A stretch of DNA of 64,000 bases, from contig JBATUR010000045.1 of NCBI GenBank assembly GCA_049671305.1, positions 31,424 through 95,423 of the forward strand, given 5' to 3'. Both the position numbers and the translations under genes were made by a program. Origin of the DNA: CADCTM01 sp049671305. GTDB taxonomy: Bacteria > Cyanobacteriota > Cyanobacteriia > Cyanobacteriales > Coleofasciculaceae. Each line of letters starts with the position of its first letter. The first letter of the stretch is position 1. The notes below the pieces were generated by a model. The model was given only the letters and a program-made list of their open reading frames with translations, searched no databases and was not told the origin of the DNA. Shown one piece after another: positions 53,902 through 62,784 of this stretch.

Positions 53902-54528
53902 GTGATCCTAGAACTTGCTCATTTAACTGCACAAGATTTAGATGCCGTCGTGGCACTAGACCAACTTTGTTTTGGTGGACTTTGGACAAAATCCGGCTAT
54001 GAGCGAGAGTTAGAAAGCCCATGCAGCCAAATTATCGTTTTAAAAGCAAGTCTTGCTGCTCAAAACGCTAAATTGCTAAATCGGTCTTCTGTTACCCCGA
54101 CTCCCCATCAAAGTACAAAATTACCAACTGCACTGCCTCTAGAAAACTCTATTGTAGGCTTAGGTTGTCTTTGGTCCATTTTAGAGGAAGCGCACATCAC
54201 AATCTTGGCAGTGCATCCAGACTATCGACATCAGCGTTTTGGTCAACTATTGCTGTATGCTTTGCTACGGGATGCCAAAAGGCGTCAGTTAGAGCGGGCA
54301 ACTCTGGAGGTGAAGCCATCAAATCAAGCCGCACTATCTCTATATCACAAGTTTGGCTTCAGCGAAGCTGGACGAAGGCGACGTTACTACAAAGATACAG
54401 GTGAAGATGCCCTAATTCTCTGGCGTAGTGGTTTACAAAGCTCTGAATTTGAGGAAACCCTCACTAATTGCTATCAGCAAATTGGGCTAGATCTTGCCGA
54501 CTCCGGTTGGCAATTATCGGAGTTTTAA
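53902..54528 (+). CDS. rimI: Ribosomal-protein-alanine N-acetyltransferase-like GNAT
   Basis: GNAT acetyltransferase of the RimI group. The acetyl-CoA site is in ILAVHPDYRHQRFGQLLLYA (R-x-x-x-F-G), followed by RATLEVKPSNQAALSLYHKF and GFSEAGRRRRYY, the family's C-terminal motif. A 26-residue insertion (about 55-80) is longer than in E. coli RimI. GTG 53902 follows GGGGACCC; another GTG is six codons upstream. Confidence 0.85.
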   Translation: MILELAHLTAQDLDAVVALDQLCFGGLWTKSGYERELESPCSQIIVLKASLAAQNAKLLNRSSVTPTPHQSTKLPTALPLENSIVGLGCLWSILEEAHITILAVHPDYRHQRFGQLLLYALLRDAKRRQLERATLEVKPSNQAALSLYHKFGFSEAGRRRRYYKDTGEDALILWRSGLQSSEFEETLTNCYQQIGLDLADSGWQLSEF

Positions 54529-54742
54529 AAGGCTATATGCTCTCTCGATCAGCCAGTGAGCAGCTTAACCCTGATCAACAAAAACGTAGAAACAAGCACC
54601 ATATTCCTACGATCCCGATCTGGCAAGTAGGGAAATCATAACCAAAATGGTGGCATCGGATATCTTTAGATAGGCATCCGTTCAAATCTCCTATGCTAAA
54701 ATCAGCGTACACGGGTACTGCAACAGGTGATGGAAATACGCC

Positions 54743-57220
54743 ATGTTTGAACGCTTTACAGAAAAAGCCATTAAGGTGATCATGCTGGCCCAGGAAGAGG
54801 CACGTCGCCTGGGGCATAACTTTGTTGGCACTGAACAAATTCTTTTGGGTCTAATCGGTGAGGGCACTGGTGTCGCGGCTAAGGTCCTCAAATCTATGGG
54901 TGTTAACCTCAAAGACGCCCGCATTGAAGTTGAAAAAATTATCGGTCGTGGTAGTGGTTTTGTGGCGGTGGAGATTCCTTTCACTCCCCGCGCTAAACGT
55001 GTCCTGGAATTGTCTCTTGAAGAAGCCCGTCAGTTGGGTCACAATTATATTGGTACGGAACATCTACTGCTTGGTCTAATCCGTGAGGGTGAAGGTGTGG
55101 CAGCTCGTGTTTTGGAAAATCTGGGTGTAGACCTAACGAAGGTGAGAACTCAGGTAATCCGGATGTTGGGTGAGACGACTGAGGTGACGACGGGTGGTGG
55201 TACGGGTCGCACCAAAACGCCGACTTTGGATGAGTTTGGTAGTAATCTGACGGTGATGGCTGGTGAAGGTAAGCTTGACCCGGTAGTCGGTCGTGCTAAG
55301 GAAATTGAACGGGTAATTCAGATTTTGGGTCGTCGTACTAAGAATAATCCGGTGCTGATTGGTGAGCCGGGTGTGGGTAAGACGGCGATCGCTGAAGGCT
55401 TGGCGCAACGCATTGCTAATAATGATATTCCCGACATCCTAGAAGATAAGCGCGTCGTCACTTTAGATATCGGCTTACTCGTCGCTGGTACTAAGTACCG
55501 AGGTGAGTTTGAGGAACGCTTGAAGAAAATCATGGATGAAATTCGCCAAGCGGGTAATGTAATTTTAGTAATTGATGAAGTCCATACGCTAATTGGGGCG
55601 GGTGCGGCTGAGGGCGCGATTGATGCGGCAAATATCCTCAAGCCAGCTTTAGCCCGTGGTGAGTTGCAGTGTATTGGAGCTACTACACTTGATGAGTATC
55701 GTAAGCATATTGAACGGGATGCTGCTTTAGAGCGTCGTTTTCAGCCGGTGATGGTGGGTGAGCCGACGGTTGATGAGACGATTGAGATTTTGTATGGTCT
55801 GCGGGAACGTTATGAGCAGCACCATAAATTGAAGATTTTAGATGAGGCTTTGGAGGCAGCGGCGAAGTTGAGCGATCGCTATATTAGTGACCGTTTTTTG
55901 CCAGATAAGGCGATTGATTTGGTGGATGAGGCGGGTAGCCGAGTGCGTTTGATTAATTCGCAATTGCCGCCTGCGGCTAAGGAGTTGGATAAGGAGTTGC
56001 GCCAGGTTCTTAAGGATAAGGATGATGCGGTGCGGGGGCAGGATTTTGATAAGGCGGGGGTGTTGCGTGACCGGGAGATGGAGATTAAGGGGCAGATAAG
56101 AGCGATCGCTCAGTCTAAGAAGGCTGAGACTGGTAATGATGAGGCGATGCCGCAGGTTGATGAGGAAGATATTGCTCAGATTGTGGCTAGTTGGACTGGT
56201 GTACCGGTTAATAAGCTGACGGAATCTGAGTCGGAGAAGTTGTTGCACATGGAGGATACGCTGCATCAACGGTTGATTGGGCAGGAGGATGCGGTGACGG
56301 CGGTGAGTAAGGCGATTCGTCGGGCGCGTGTGGGTTTGAAGAATCCGAATCGTCCGATTGCGTCGTTTATTTTTTCGGGTCCTACGGGTGTTGGTAAGAC
56401 TGAGCTTGCTAAGAGTTTAGCTACTTATTTCTTTGGGGCTGAGGAGGCGATGATTCGGCTGGATATGTCGGAGTATATGGAGCGGCATACGGTATCTAAA
56501 CTGATTGGTTCTCCGCCTGGTTATGTTGGTTATAACGAGGGTGGTCAGTTGACGGAGGCGGTGCGGCGTCGTCCTTATACGGTGGTGTTGTTTGATGAAA
56601 TTGAGAAGGCGCACCCGGATGTATTTAATATGTTGCTGCAAATCTTGGAAGATGGGCGGCTGACTGATGCTAAGGGGCGTACGGTTGATTTTAAGAATAC
56701 GCTGCTGATTATGACTTCTAATATTGGGTCAAAGGTGATTGAAAAAGGCGGCGGCGGTATTGGTTTTGAGTTTAGTGAGAACCAAACTGATTCGCAGTAT
56801 AACCGGATTCGTAGTTTGGTTAATGAGGAGTTGAAGCAGTATTTCCGTCCTGAATTCTTGAACCGTTTGGATGAGATTATTGTGTTCCGGCAGTTGAATA
56901 AGGAGGAGGTTAAGGAGATTGCTGAGATTATGTTGAATGAGGTGTTTGGTCGTTTGACTGAGCAGGGTATTACGTTGCAGGTGACGGATAAGTTTAAGGA
57001 TCGGTTGGTTGAGGAAGGTTATAACCCAAGTTATGGGGCGCGTCCTTTGCGTCGAGCGATTATGAGGTTGTTGGAGGATGTGTTGGCGGAGCAGATTTTG
57101 AGTGGTGGTATTAAGGATGGTGATACGGCGTTGATTGATGTGGATGAGTCGGGGAATGTGACTGTTGGTGCTGGTGAGAAGCGGGAGTTGTTACCGCAGG
57201 CGGCACCTACAGGAAGTTAG
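54743..57220 (+). CDS. clpC: ATP-dependent Clp protease ATPase subunit ClpC
   Basis: Hsp100 unfoldase that feeds the ClpP/ClpR protease; essential in cyanobacteria and stress-related. It has the two Clp N repeats (1-145, MFERFTEKAIKVIMLAQEEA), AAA1 with Walker A GEPGVGKT, a UVR/M-domain segment (about 425-460), and AAA2 with GPTGVGKT, LFDEIEKAHPDVFN and GARPLRRAI. Length 825 is usual for ClpC. A terminator follows directly. Confidence 0.97.
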   Translation: MFERFTEKAIKVIMLAQEEARRLGHNFVGTEQILLGLIGEGTGVAAKVLKSMGVNLKDARIEVEKIIGRGSGFVAVEIPFTPRAKRVLELSLEEARQLGHNYIGTEHLLLGLIREGEGVAARVLENLGVDLTKVRTQVIRMLGETTEVTTGGGTGRTKTPTLDEFGSNLTVMAGEGKLDPVVGRAKEIERVIQILGRRTKNNPVLIGEPGVGKTAIAEGLAQRIANNDIPDILEDKRVVTLDIGLLVAGTKYRGEFEERLKKIMDEIRQAGNVILVIDEVHTLIGAGAAEGAIDAANILKPALARGELQCIGATTLDEYRKHIERDAALERRFQPVMVGEPTVDETIEILYGLRERYEQHHKLKILDEALEAAAKLSDRYISDRFLPDKAIDLVDEAGSRVRLINSQLPPAAKELDKELRQVLKDKDDAVRGQDFDKAGVLRDREMEIKGQIRAIAQSKKAETGNDEAMPQVDEEDIAQIVASWTGVPVNKLTESESEKLLHMEDTLHQRLIGQEDAVTAVSKAIRRARVGLKNPNRPIASFIFSGPTGVGKTELAKSLATYFFGAEEAMIRLDMSEYMERHTVSKLIGSPPGYVGYNEGGQLTEAVRRRPYTVVLFDEIEKAHPDVFNMLLQILEDGRLTDAKGRTVDFKNTLLIMTSNIGSKVIEKGGGGIGFEFSENQTDSQYNRIRSLVNEELKQYFRPEFLNRLDEIIVFRQLNKEEVKEIAEIMLNEVFGRLTEQGITLQVTDKFKDRLVEEGYNPSYGARPLRRAIMRLLEDVLAEQILSGGIKDGDTALIDVDESGNVTVGAGEKRELLPQAAPTGS

Positions 57221-57243
57221 GCTGTAGGTATATTGATGTAAAA

Positions 57244-57276
57244 GGGGGAGTGCAACCGGAGTGCTCTCCCTTTTTT
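57244..57276 (+). terminator. Rho-independent terminator of clpC
   Basis: GGGAGTGC pairs with GCTCTCCC (one T-T mismatch) and a TTTTTT run follows, ending about 56 bases behind the clpC stop. Confidence 0.8.
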
Positions 57277-57313
57277 GATGTGGTCACTGAGCGAGCCTGC
57301 TGATGTCAGCTTT

Positions 57314-58369
57314 TTAATTTGGGAGTGCTGATTCTAGCCAATAGGTGGTCATTTCGCTTTTGCCTTTTATTGGTATGGTTCCTCGATGAGTAAGTTTGTA
57401 TTGATGTTTTAGTTGTGTTGCGGTGAGGAGTGTCAGTTGTATTTTTCCTGGTTGTCCGGTGGATTCCATGCGTGAGGCGATGTTGACGGCATCTCCCCAG
57501 ATGTCGTAGGCGAATTTTTTTGTGCCGATGACGGCGGCGACTACGGGTCCGCCTGTGTTGATGCCGATGCGTAGTTGTAGTTGGTTGCCGTTGGGCCAGT
57601 GGAATTGGCTGATGGTGGCTTGCATATCGAGGGCAAGGTTAGCGATCGCTTGTGCATGGTCTGGGCGTATTACGGGTATTCCTGCACTGACGAAGTAAGA
57701 GTCACCGATAGTTCTAATTTTCTCGACGCTATATTTTGAAACTAGTTGATCAAAGGCTGTAAAGACTTGGTTTAATAATGCCACAACTTCAACCGGCGGC
57801 ATGAGACTGGAATTAGGAGTAAATTGGGCGATGTCAGCAAATAAGAAGGTGGCTTCTTCAAATTGTGTGGGAGTAGAACTATCTGTATATTTTAATTCTT
57901 GAACAATTGCTTCAGGCAGGATATTTAATAATATTTCTGTTGATTTTTCTTGTTCTTTTCTCAGAGCTTTTTGTAGTGCTTGAATTTTGATTTGATTCTC
58001 GACACGAGCTAATACTTCTTCAGCTTGAAATGGTTTGGTGATGTAGTCTATTCCACCGACTTTGAAAGCTTTTACTTTATCCCAGACTTCATCAAGAGCG
58101 CTGATAAAAATTACGGGTATTTCTTTAGTCTTGACATTGGCTTTTAGTTGTTGACAAACTTGATAACCATCCATATTTGGCATATTGATGTCAAGTAAAA
58201 TCAAATCTGGTGGGTTAGAAGTGGCGGATTTAAGAGCCATCTGTCCATTCAGCGCTTTGCCTACTTGATAGCCTTGAGGCATCAATAAAGTAAAGAGAAG
58301 GCGCAGGTTATCAGGTAAATCATCAACAATTAAAATTGTTTCTTGTCTTTCTTTTGGGTTACTATTCAT
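57314..58369 (-). CDS. REC-adenylate cyclase (class III)
   Basis: A 351-residue response regulator. REC (about 10-130) has phosphoacceptor D60 in LILLDINMP. A short coiled linker joins it to a class III cyclase domain (about 165-345) with FLFADIAQF for metal, VEKIRTIGDSYF carrying Lys and the second Asp, and AYDIWGDAVNIASRME with Asp, Asn and Arg. Lys and Asp at the base-recognition positions favour ATP. The hybrid kinase gene lies 151 bases upstream on the same strand, a plausible partner. Confidence 0.9.
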   Translation of the reverse strand: MNSNPKERQETILIVDDLPDNLRLLFTLLMPQGYQVGKALNGQMALKSATSNPPDLILLDINMPNMDGYQVCQQLKANVKTKEIPVIFISALDEVWDKVKAFKVGGIDYITKPFQAEEVLARVENQIKIQALQKALRKEQEKSTEILLNILPEAIVQELKYTDSSTPTQFEEATFLFADIAQFTPNSSLMPPVEVVALLNQVFTAFDQLVSKYSVEKIRTIGDSYFVSAGIPVIRPDHAQAIANLALDMQATISQFHWPNGNQLQLRIGINTGGPVVAAVIGTKKFAYDIWGDAVNIASRMESTGQPGKIQLTLLTATQLKHQYKLTHRGTIPIKGKSEMTTYWLESALPN

Positions 58370-58520
58370 CTAATCAAGAGTAAAAGTAATAATTGACTAT
58401 TAAAAAATCAATGAAGCCATAGAATAATCAATATTACTGATCTTTTTTCGTAAAAAAGAAGGTTTTTGAAGCTGCTACCAACCTGTGAAAATAGTGATGA
58501 GAAACTAAGCTTTACTCCTG

Positions 58521-60527
58521 CTAATGTAAGGAGTATTGGGGCAAGTTTAGGCTTTGTTCTTGAATTAAATCAATAATTCGATCGAACATATAATTATTTG
58601 CCCAATCTTCCAAAACTTGAGCTAGTGGAGCCTGATTAGCTGGAACTTGCAAGAGCAATTCAATAATTACATGATCCAAGCATTTTAGTGCGGCTGTCTC
58701 AAGTTTTTTCACCCAATCATTTGGCATTTGAGTCAGATGAAAAACCAGAGATTGATCTGGGTTAATCGATACATCTAGCAATGCCTTTTGCGGTTCGCTT
58801 AGTAACAATTGCTGTTCATTATTAACTTCTTCGTAGAGGTATTTTACTCCTAAATATTGAGCAATCTTTTGCATAAGCGTCTCTTCTTGAAACGGCTTAC
58901 GCATGAAGTCATCGCAGCCGGCTGAGATAACAATAGCCCTCTCTTCTTCTAAGGCGCTAGCCGTTAGGGCAATAATTGTGGTTGCCTGCCCTTGAAGGTG
59001 TGTTTTAATTTGTTTGGTGGCTTCATAGCCATTCATTACGGGCATCCGCATATCCATAAAAATCAAATCTGGTGAGTAACTTGACCATATTTCAACTGCT
59101 TCTTGACCATTTTTGGCTTCGCGGACATCAAAGCCTATAACAGTGAGTAATTTAACCAAAAGTAGACGGTTATCGGTGCTATCCTCTACGACGAGAATGC
59201 GATATTGCCGCTGGTTAGGGGCTAACCCAATTACTTTTTGGGTTTTTTGAGTGGTTTGAATCTCCACTGCTAAACTGGTTGTGACTTGAATATGAAAAGC
59301 AAAAACTGTACCCTTTCCCAAAGTACTGCTAACACTGATATCTCCTTTCATCAGTTGTATAAATTGTTTGCTAATTGCTAAACCTAATCCAGTTCCTTCT
59401 TGAGAATCTTGCCCTGTTTTGGTTTGTCCAAAAGCCGTAAATAATTTATTTTTCTCTTCTGGCGCAATACCGAGTCCTGTATCTTCAATTTCAAAAAAGA
59501 TTGAGGTCGTACTAGCCAATTCGGATGTATTTTTTGCCGGATATATTTCTTCCCTACCCAGTTTTATATCTGTTCTTACCCGTAGAACTACATAGCCATT
59601 TTCAGTAAATTTGATGGCATTACCCAAAAGATTAATTAAAACTTCACGCAACTTCCGCTCGTCAGTTTGTATGTATTGGGGAACATTTGGTTCACAATCT
59701 ACAATTAGCTGCAAGCCTTTATAAATGGCTTTAAGTTTTAGCATAGCTTTGATTTGGTCTAACAAACTATATAAGTCAAAGCTATTAATATTTAGGGTGA
59801 TTTTGCCTGCCTCAATTTTTGCCATTTGTAGGATATCGTTGATTAATTCCAACAAATGTCCCCCAGAACGACTTATAATACCCAAGTGTTGCTGATTTTC
59901 GGTGGTAATTTGGCGATCGCGACTGACGATTTGGGTAAAGCCAAGGATAGCATTCAAAGGAGTACGCAGTTCATGACTCATGTTAGCCAAAAATTCGCTT
60001 TTGGCAATGTTGGCAGCCTCTGCAGCTTGTTTGGCGAGGGCAAATAAGTGAGATTGAGCTAAGAGTAAAACCTGCATATCGATTAATCTACGTCGTCCTT
60101 CTTCCCATTGATCTTCCCATTCAATCATGATGGGTTCATAGGCTAAAGATGCAGGGCGACTAAGAGCAATTTCCACAGCTTTATCAATAGAGCAATTAGC
60201 ACTTATTACTAAATATTTTTCCAGAAAAGTTTCAATATTGATAATCTCTTCTGTATCTGCAATTATCTTCCACAAAGATTTAATCGGGCGTCTTAGAAAA
60301 GTCTCTAAGCCATAAGGGCGACTTAGCCATTCATAAAATTGTTTCCGAGAAATCATACCGACAATTTGAAAATTGGCTGTAATCATAACTCCAGGCAACT
60401 CTGGATGTTGCTTGAAATGTCTTTCTACAGCTTGTCCTAAAGTTTTTTCGTTAACTTGAAAATCATGGCTTGGTAAGTCTGCCAAGGTGGCGTTGAGAGT
60501 AAGTCTATTAATCTTAGGAGCAAACAC
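58521..60527 (-). CDS. Hybrid histidine kinase with N-terminal CBS-like segment
   Basis: A 668-residue soluble kinase, GTG start at 60527. Residues about 20-140 resemble a CBS-pair-like module with VMITANFQIVGMISRKQFYEW, followed by HisKA with H185 in NMSHELRTPLNAIL. The HATPase has NLLGNAIKFTEN, EDTGLGIAPEEK and GTGLGLAISKQF. The receiver (about 442-560) has phosphoacceptor D492 in FMDMRMPVMNGYEAT. The last 100 residues are helical. It likely passes phosphate to the cyclase or another partner. The N-terminal CBS assignment is the least certain part. Confidence 0.88.
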   Translation of the reverse strand: MFAPKINRLTLNATLADLPSHDFQVNEKTLGQAVERHFKQHPELPGVMITANFQIVGMISRKQFYEWLSRPYGLETFLRRPIKSLWKIIADTEEIINIETFLEKYLVISANCSIDKAVEIALSRPASLAYEPIMIEWEDQWEEGRRRLIDMQVLLLAQSHLFALAKQAAEAANIAKSEFLANMSHELRTPLNAILGFTQIVSRDRQITTENQQHLGIISRSGGHLLELINDILQMAKIEAGKITLNINSFDLYSLLDQIKAMLKLKAIYKGLQLIVDCEPNVPQYIQTDERKLREVLINLLGNAIKFTENGYVVLRVRTDIKLGREEIYPAKNTSELASTTSIFFEIEDTGLGIAPEEKNKLFTAFGQTKTGQDSQEGTGLGLAISKQFIQLMKGDISVSSTLGKGTVFAFHIQVTTSLAVEIQTTQKTQKVIGLAPNQRQYRILVVEDSTDNRLLLVKLLTVIGFDVREAKNGQEAVEIWSSYSPDLIFMDMRMPVMNGYEATKQIKTHLQGQATTIIALTASALEEERAIVISAGCDDFMRKPFQEETLMQKIAQYLGVKYLYEEVNNEQQLLLSEPQKALLDVSINPDQSLVFHLTQMPNDWVKKLETAALKCLDHVIIELLLQVPANQAPLAQVLEDWANNYMFDRIIDLIQEQSLNLPQYSLH

Positions 60528-60898
60528 TATTGAAGCTTTCCGTATAGAGTGTAATCAACAATACCTGGTTGATGCTTTGTCCCGGTTTGATGATGCATAA
60601 CCACTCAACTAATCAATAAATTATTGAGGTTATGCTTACAACGTCTTCTCTTTAATTGTATTCAGTAAATTCACGATAGTTACAGGATATATATGATGAT
60701 TTGTTGAACTTTTTAGGTATTACGTTTGTATTGCACTTTAACTAAAAGACAGCAGCTTTTTGTATTACATTGCTAGTTCTAATAAATAGAATTTATCAGC
60801 TTAACTAATTATTAATAATATCAAGTCTTTAATTGCTTGTTATGTAATTATTAAGTGTTTCATAAACAAGCCCTAATTTTTTCAATACCTTATCTTAA
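60528..60898. other. Intergenic region
   Basis: AT-rich spacer between the HD-like gene and the hybrid kinase, both minus strand. It probably includes the kinase promoter. No frame or hairpin of note was seen. Confidence 0.35.
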
Positions 60899-62311
60899 TT
60901 AATCTATGCCTATAAGTCCCAAATTATCAGGTTTTGAGCCAGACAAAGCCTCTCGGCGATTTTGTAAAAGCTTACCCACACCGTTAGTAATAATTTGAAT
61001 TAAATCATGATTACAGCTAGCTAAAAAATCTTCAGGAGAAATAATTCCTTGAAAAAAGGCTTGTGTCAGCGCCACACCTTCAACTTTTTTGTGCATTGAG
61101 TGAATACTTTCAAAACCAATGTATTTCACCAGAAAAAAAGCTAAAGGAGAAGTTTTTAAATCGTAGGCGGAACTATCGCTGCGTCCTATTTCTAACAAAT
61201 TTAATACTTCCCTTTCAATTTCATTGCTGGGTTGATAATCATCAATGAGTTTAGGAAAATAATCTGCTAAACGACCTATATCTACACTAGAACTTGGTAA
61301 TTCTCCCATCATTATGGTCAAGGAAACATCCTGCCCCATGCGTAAAGATAAAGCTTCAAGAATAGCAATGACAACTAGTTTACTCTGCAAATAAAGCCTT
61401 GCTACTCTAAGATTTTTGCTGGTGCGCTCAATTAAGCCTTGGTATGTCTGATCATCTGGTTCACCTTGAAACTGTCTAAACACTAATTCTGGCTTCAGAA
61501 AACTAAGAAACCCCGACATTTTTTGTAAAGCAATTCGATAATCTCGAACTGTATAAGAATTAGACTTTTGTAGATTATGATTAGTTTCAGGCAATAAACT
61601 CCAAGTATTAGCCAAAAACACCTCAGAATTGGGATGAGCAAAACTATAAACATCTCGATTTGCTAGTCTTACCGAGCGTTTTATTGTTAAAATAATTTCT
61701 GCTTCTGTTAACTCAAGCTTAAATTGATTATTAGTAGTTCTTAAGCGATCGCATAAAACTTCGTTAGAACTTAAACCTAATTCTGATTTTGAGCGAAAAG
61801 GAATAGTTGCTTCAATACAAGCGGCTATCTGAACGATAATTTTAGGTGTAAATAAAGGTTCCAGAACTTTAGCAGCAACCAGTGCACTCAAAAATTCATT
61901 TTGCCCTACCAAAGGAGAAAGCACTTGACCTGGAGCAAAATCAAACACCTTGAGTACTATCTCATAAATAGCATCATTCTGATACTCAGTTTGCTCTTTA
62001 ATATATAACTGACCTGCTTCTTCCCTAATAAAAGGAGCCAGATAACAGGTAAGGTTAAAGTTCACACATCCATCGATCTGCACATAAACAACATCATGAA
62101 ATAATGCGGATAAGACCTCAATTCCATCACTAGATCCACCAACAGCAAAAATATGTTCACTTGCATGAAAATAACGCCAAGGACCTGTCATGGTTTGGAC
62201 AATAAGCTTGGCAATTTTAGTAAGTTGTTCTTGAGTAACTTCCGCCTGAAGCTGACTGCTAGCCCAAACTAACTTTTCTAGACATTGCTGATAATTACTT
62301 TCAAAATTCAT
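60899..62311 (-). CDS. HD-superfamily-like hypothetical protein
   Basis: A 470-residue protein. The N-terminal part has PWRYFHASEHIFAV and ALFHDVVYVQ, with H-x-x-H and H-D in the order and spacing seen in a group of predicted metal-dependent HD phosphohydrolases (COG4339-like). The rest, about 150-440, is helical and unassigned, with several hydrophobic stretches but no clear membrane segment. It lies upstream of the hybrid kinase on the same strand. A phosphohydrolase role is a guess from the motif. Confidence 0.6.
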   Translation of the reverse strand: MNFESNYQQCLEKLVWASSQLQAEVTQEQLTKIAKLIVQTMTGPWRYFHASEHIFAVGGSSDGIEVLSALFHDVVYVQIDGCVNFNLTCYLAPFIREEAGQLYIKEQTEYQNDAIYEIVLKVFDFAPGQVLSPLVGQNEFLSALVAAKVLEPLFTPKIIVQIAACIEATIPFRSKSELGLSSNEVLCDRLRTTNNQFKLELTEAEIILTIKRSVRLANRDVYSFAHPNSEVFLANTWSLLPETNHNLQKSNSYTVRDYRIALQKMSGFLSFLKPELVFRQFQGEPDDQTYQGLIERTSKNLRVARLYLQSKLVVIAILEALSLRMGQDVSLTIMMGELPSSSVDIGRLADYFPKLIDDYQPSNEIEREVLNLLEIGRSDSSAYDLKTSPLAFFLVKYIGFESIHSMHKKVEGVALTQAFFQGIISPEDFLASCNHDLIQIITNGVGKLLQNRREALSGSKPDNLGLIGID

Positions 62312-62724
62312 AAGAGCATTTCAACCTTTAGTGAAATCGTTGAAATTGAGGATAATAGATTTTTGATTTAATATACTTGTATTAATAATCAATTATATTA
62401 ATTGAATTACCAAAAATCCCAGTTGTTTGTATGCCAAATCACACTGTTAGATTTTTTTTTACAATTCTCTGAAGATCAGAAGAATAAAAAGCCCGATAAA
62501 ATATTCTCCAGCCTCCTCCTAGCAGGTTCCGGATAAATTTGGATAACTTACAACACAGTCACGATTAAACACAAGTAAACTGGCAAAAAGTAGGCATAAT
62601 CTGCCAACTTTGGGGCGTCAAAATAAAACAAACTTACGGCATATCAGCACCTCTTAATTCAGGCAAGAAGTCTCATCCAGCTTCAAATTGTTAACTCTTT
62701 AATATATAGAATACCAATTGAAAT
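62312..62724. other. Intergenic region
   Basis: Spacer between ftsH and the HD-like gene, both minus strand. AT-rich; no gene or RNA was seen besides the ftsH terminator at its right edge. Confidence 0.35.
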
Positions 62725-62750
62725 AAAAAAGGATGGCTTTTAGACCACCC
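62725..62750 (-). terminator. Rho-independent terminator of ftsH
   Basis: On the minus strand GGGTGG pairs with CCATCC (one G-T) around an 8-base loop and is followed by TTTTTT. It is 35 bases behind the ftsH stop. Confidence 0.75.
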
Positions 62751-62784
62751 TTTCTCATTTATTCACTTAAACAAACTTTCTGCC

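Noticed and set aside
55838..56269. Long antisense frame in clpC (143 codons)
   Set aside because: It lies opposite the strongly conserved ClpC AAA and M-domain region, is Arg/Leu-rich from reversed codons, and has no ribosome site.
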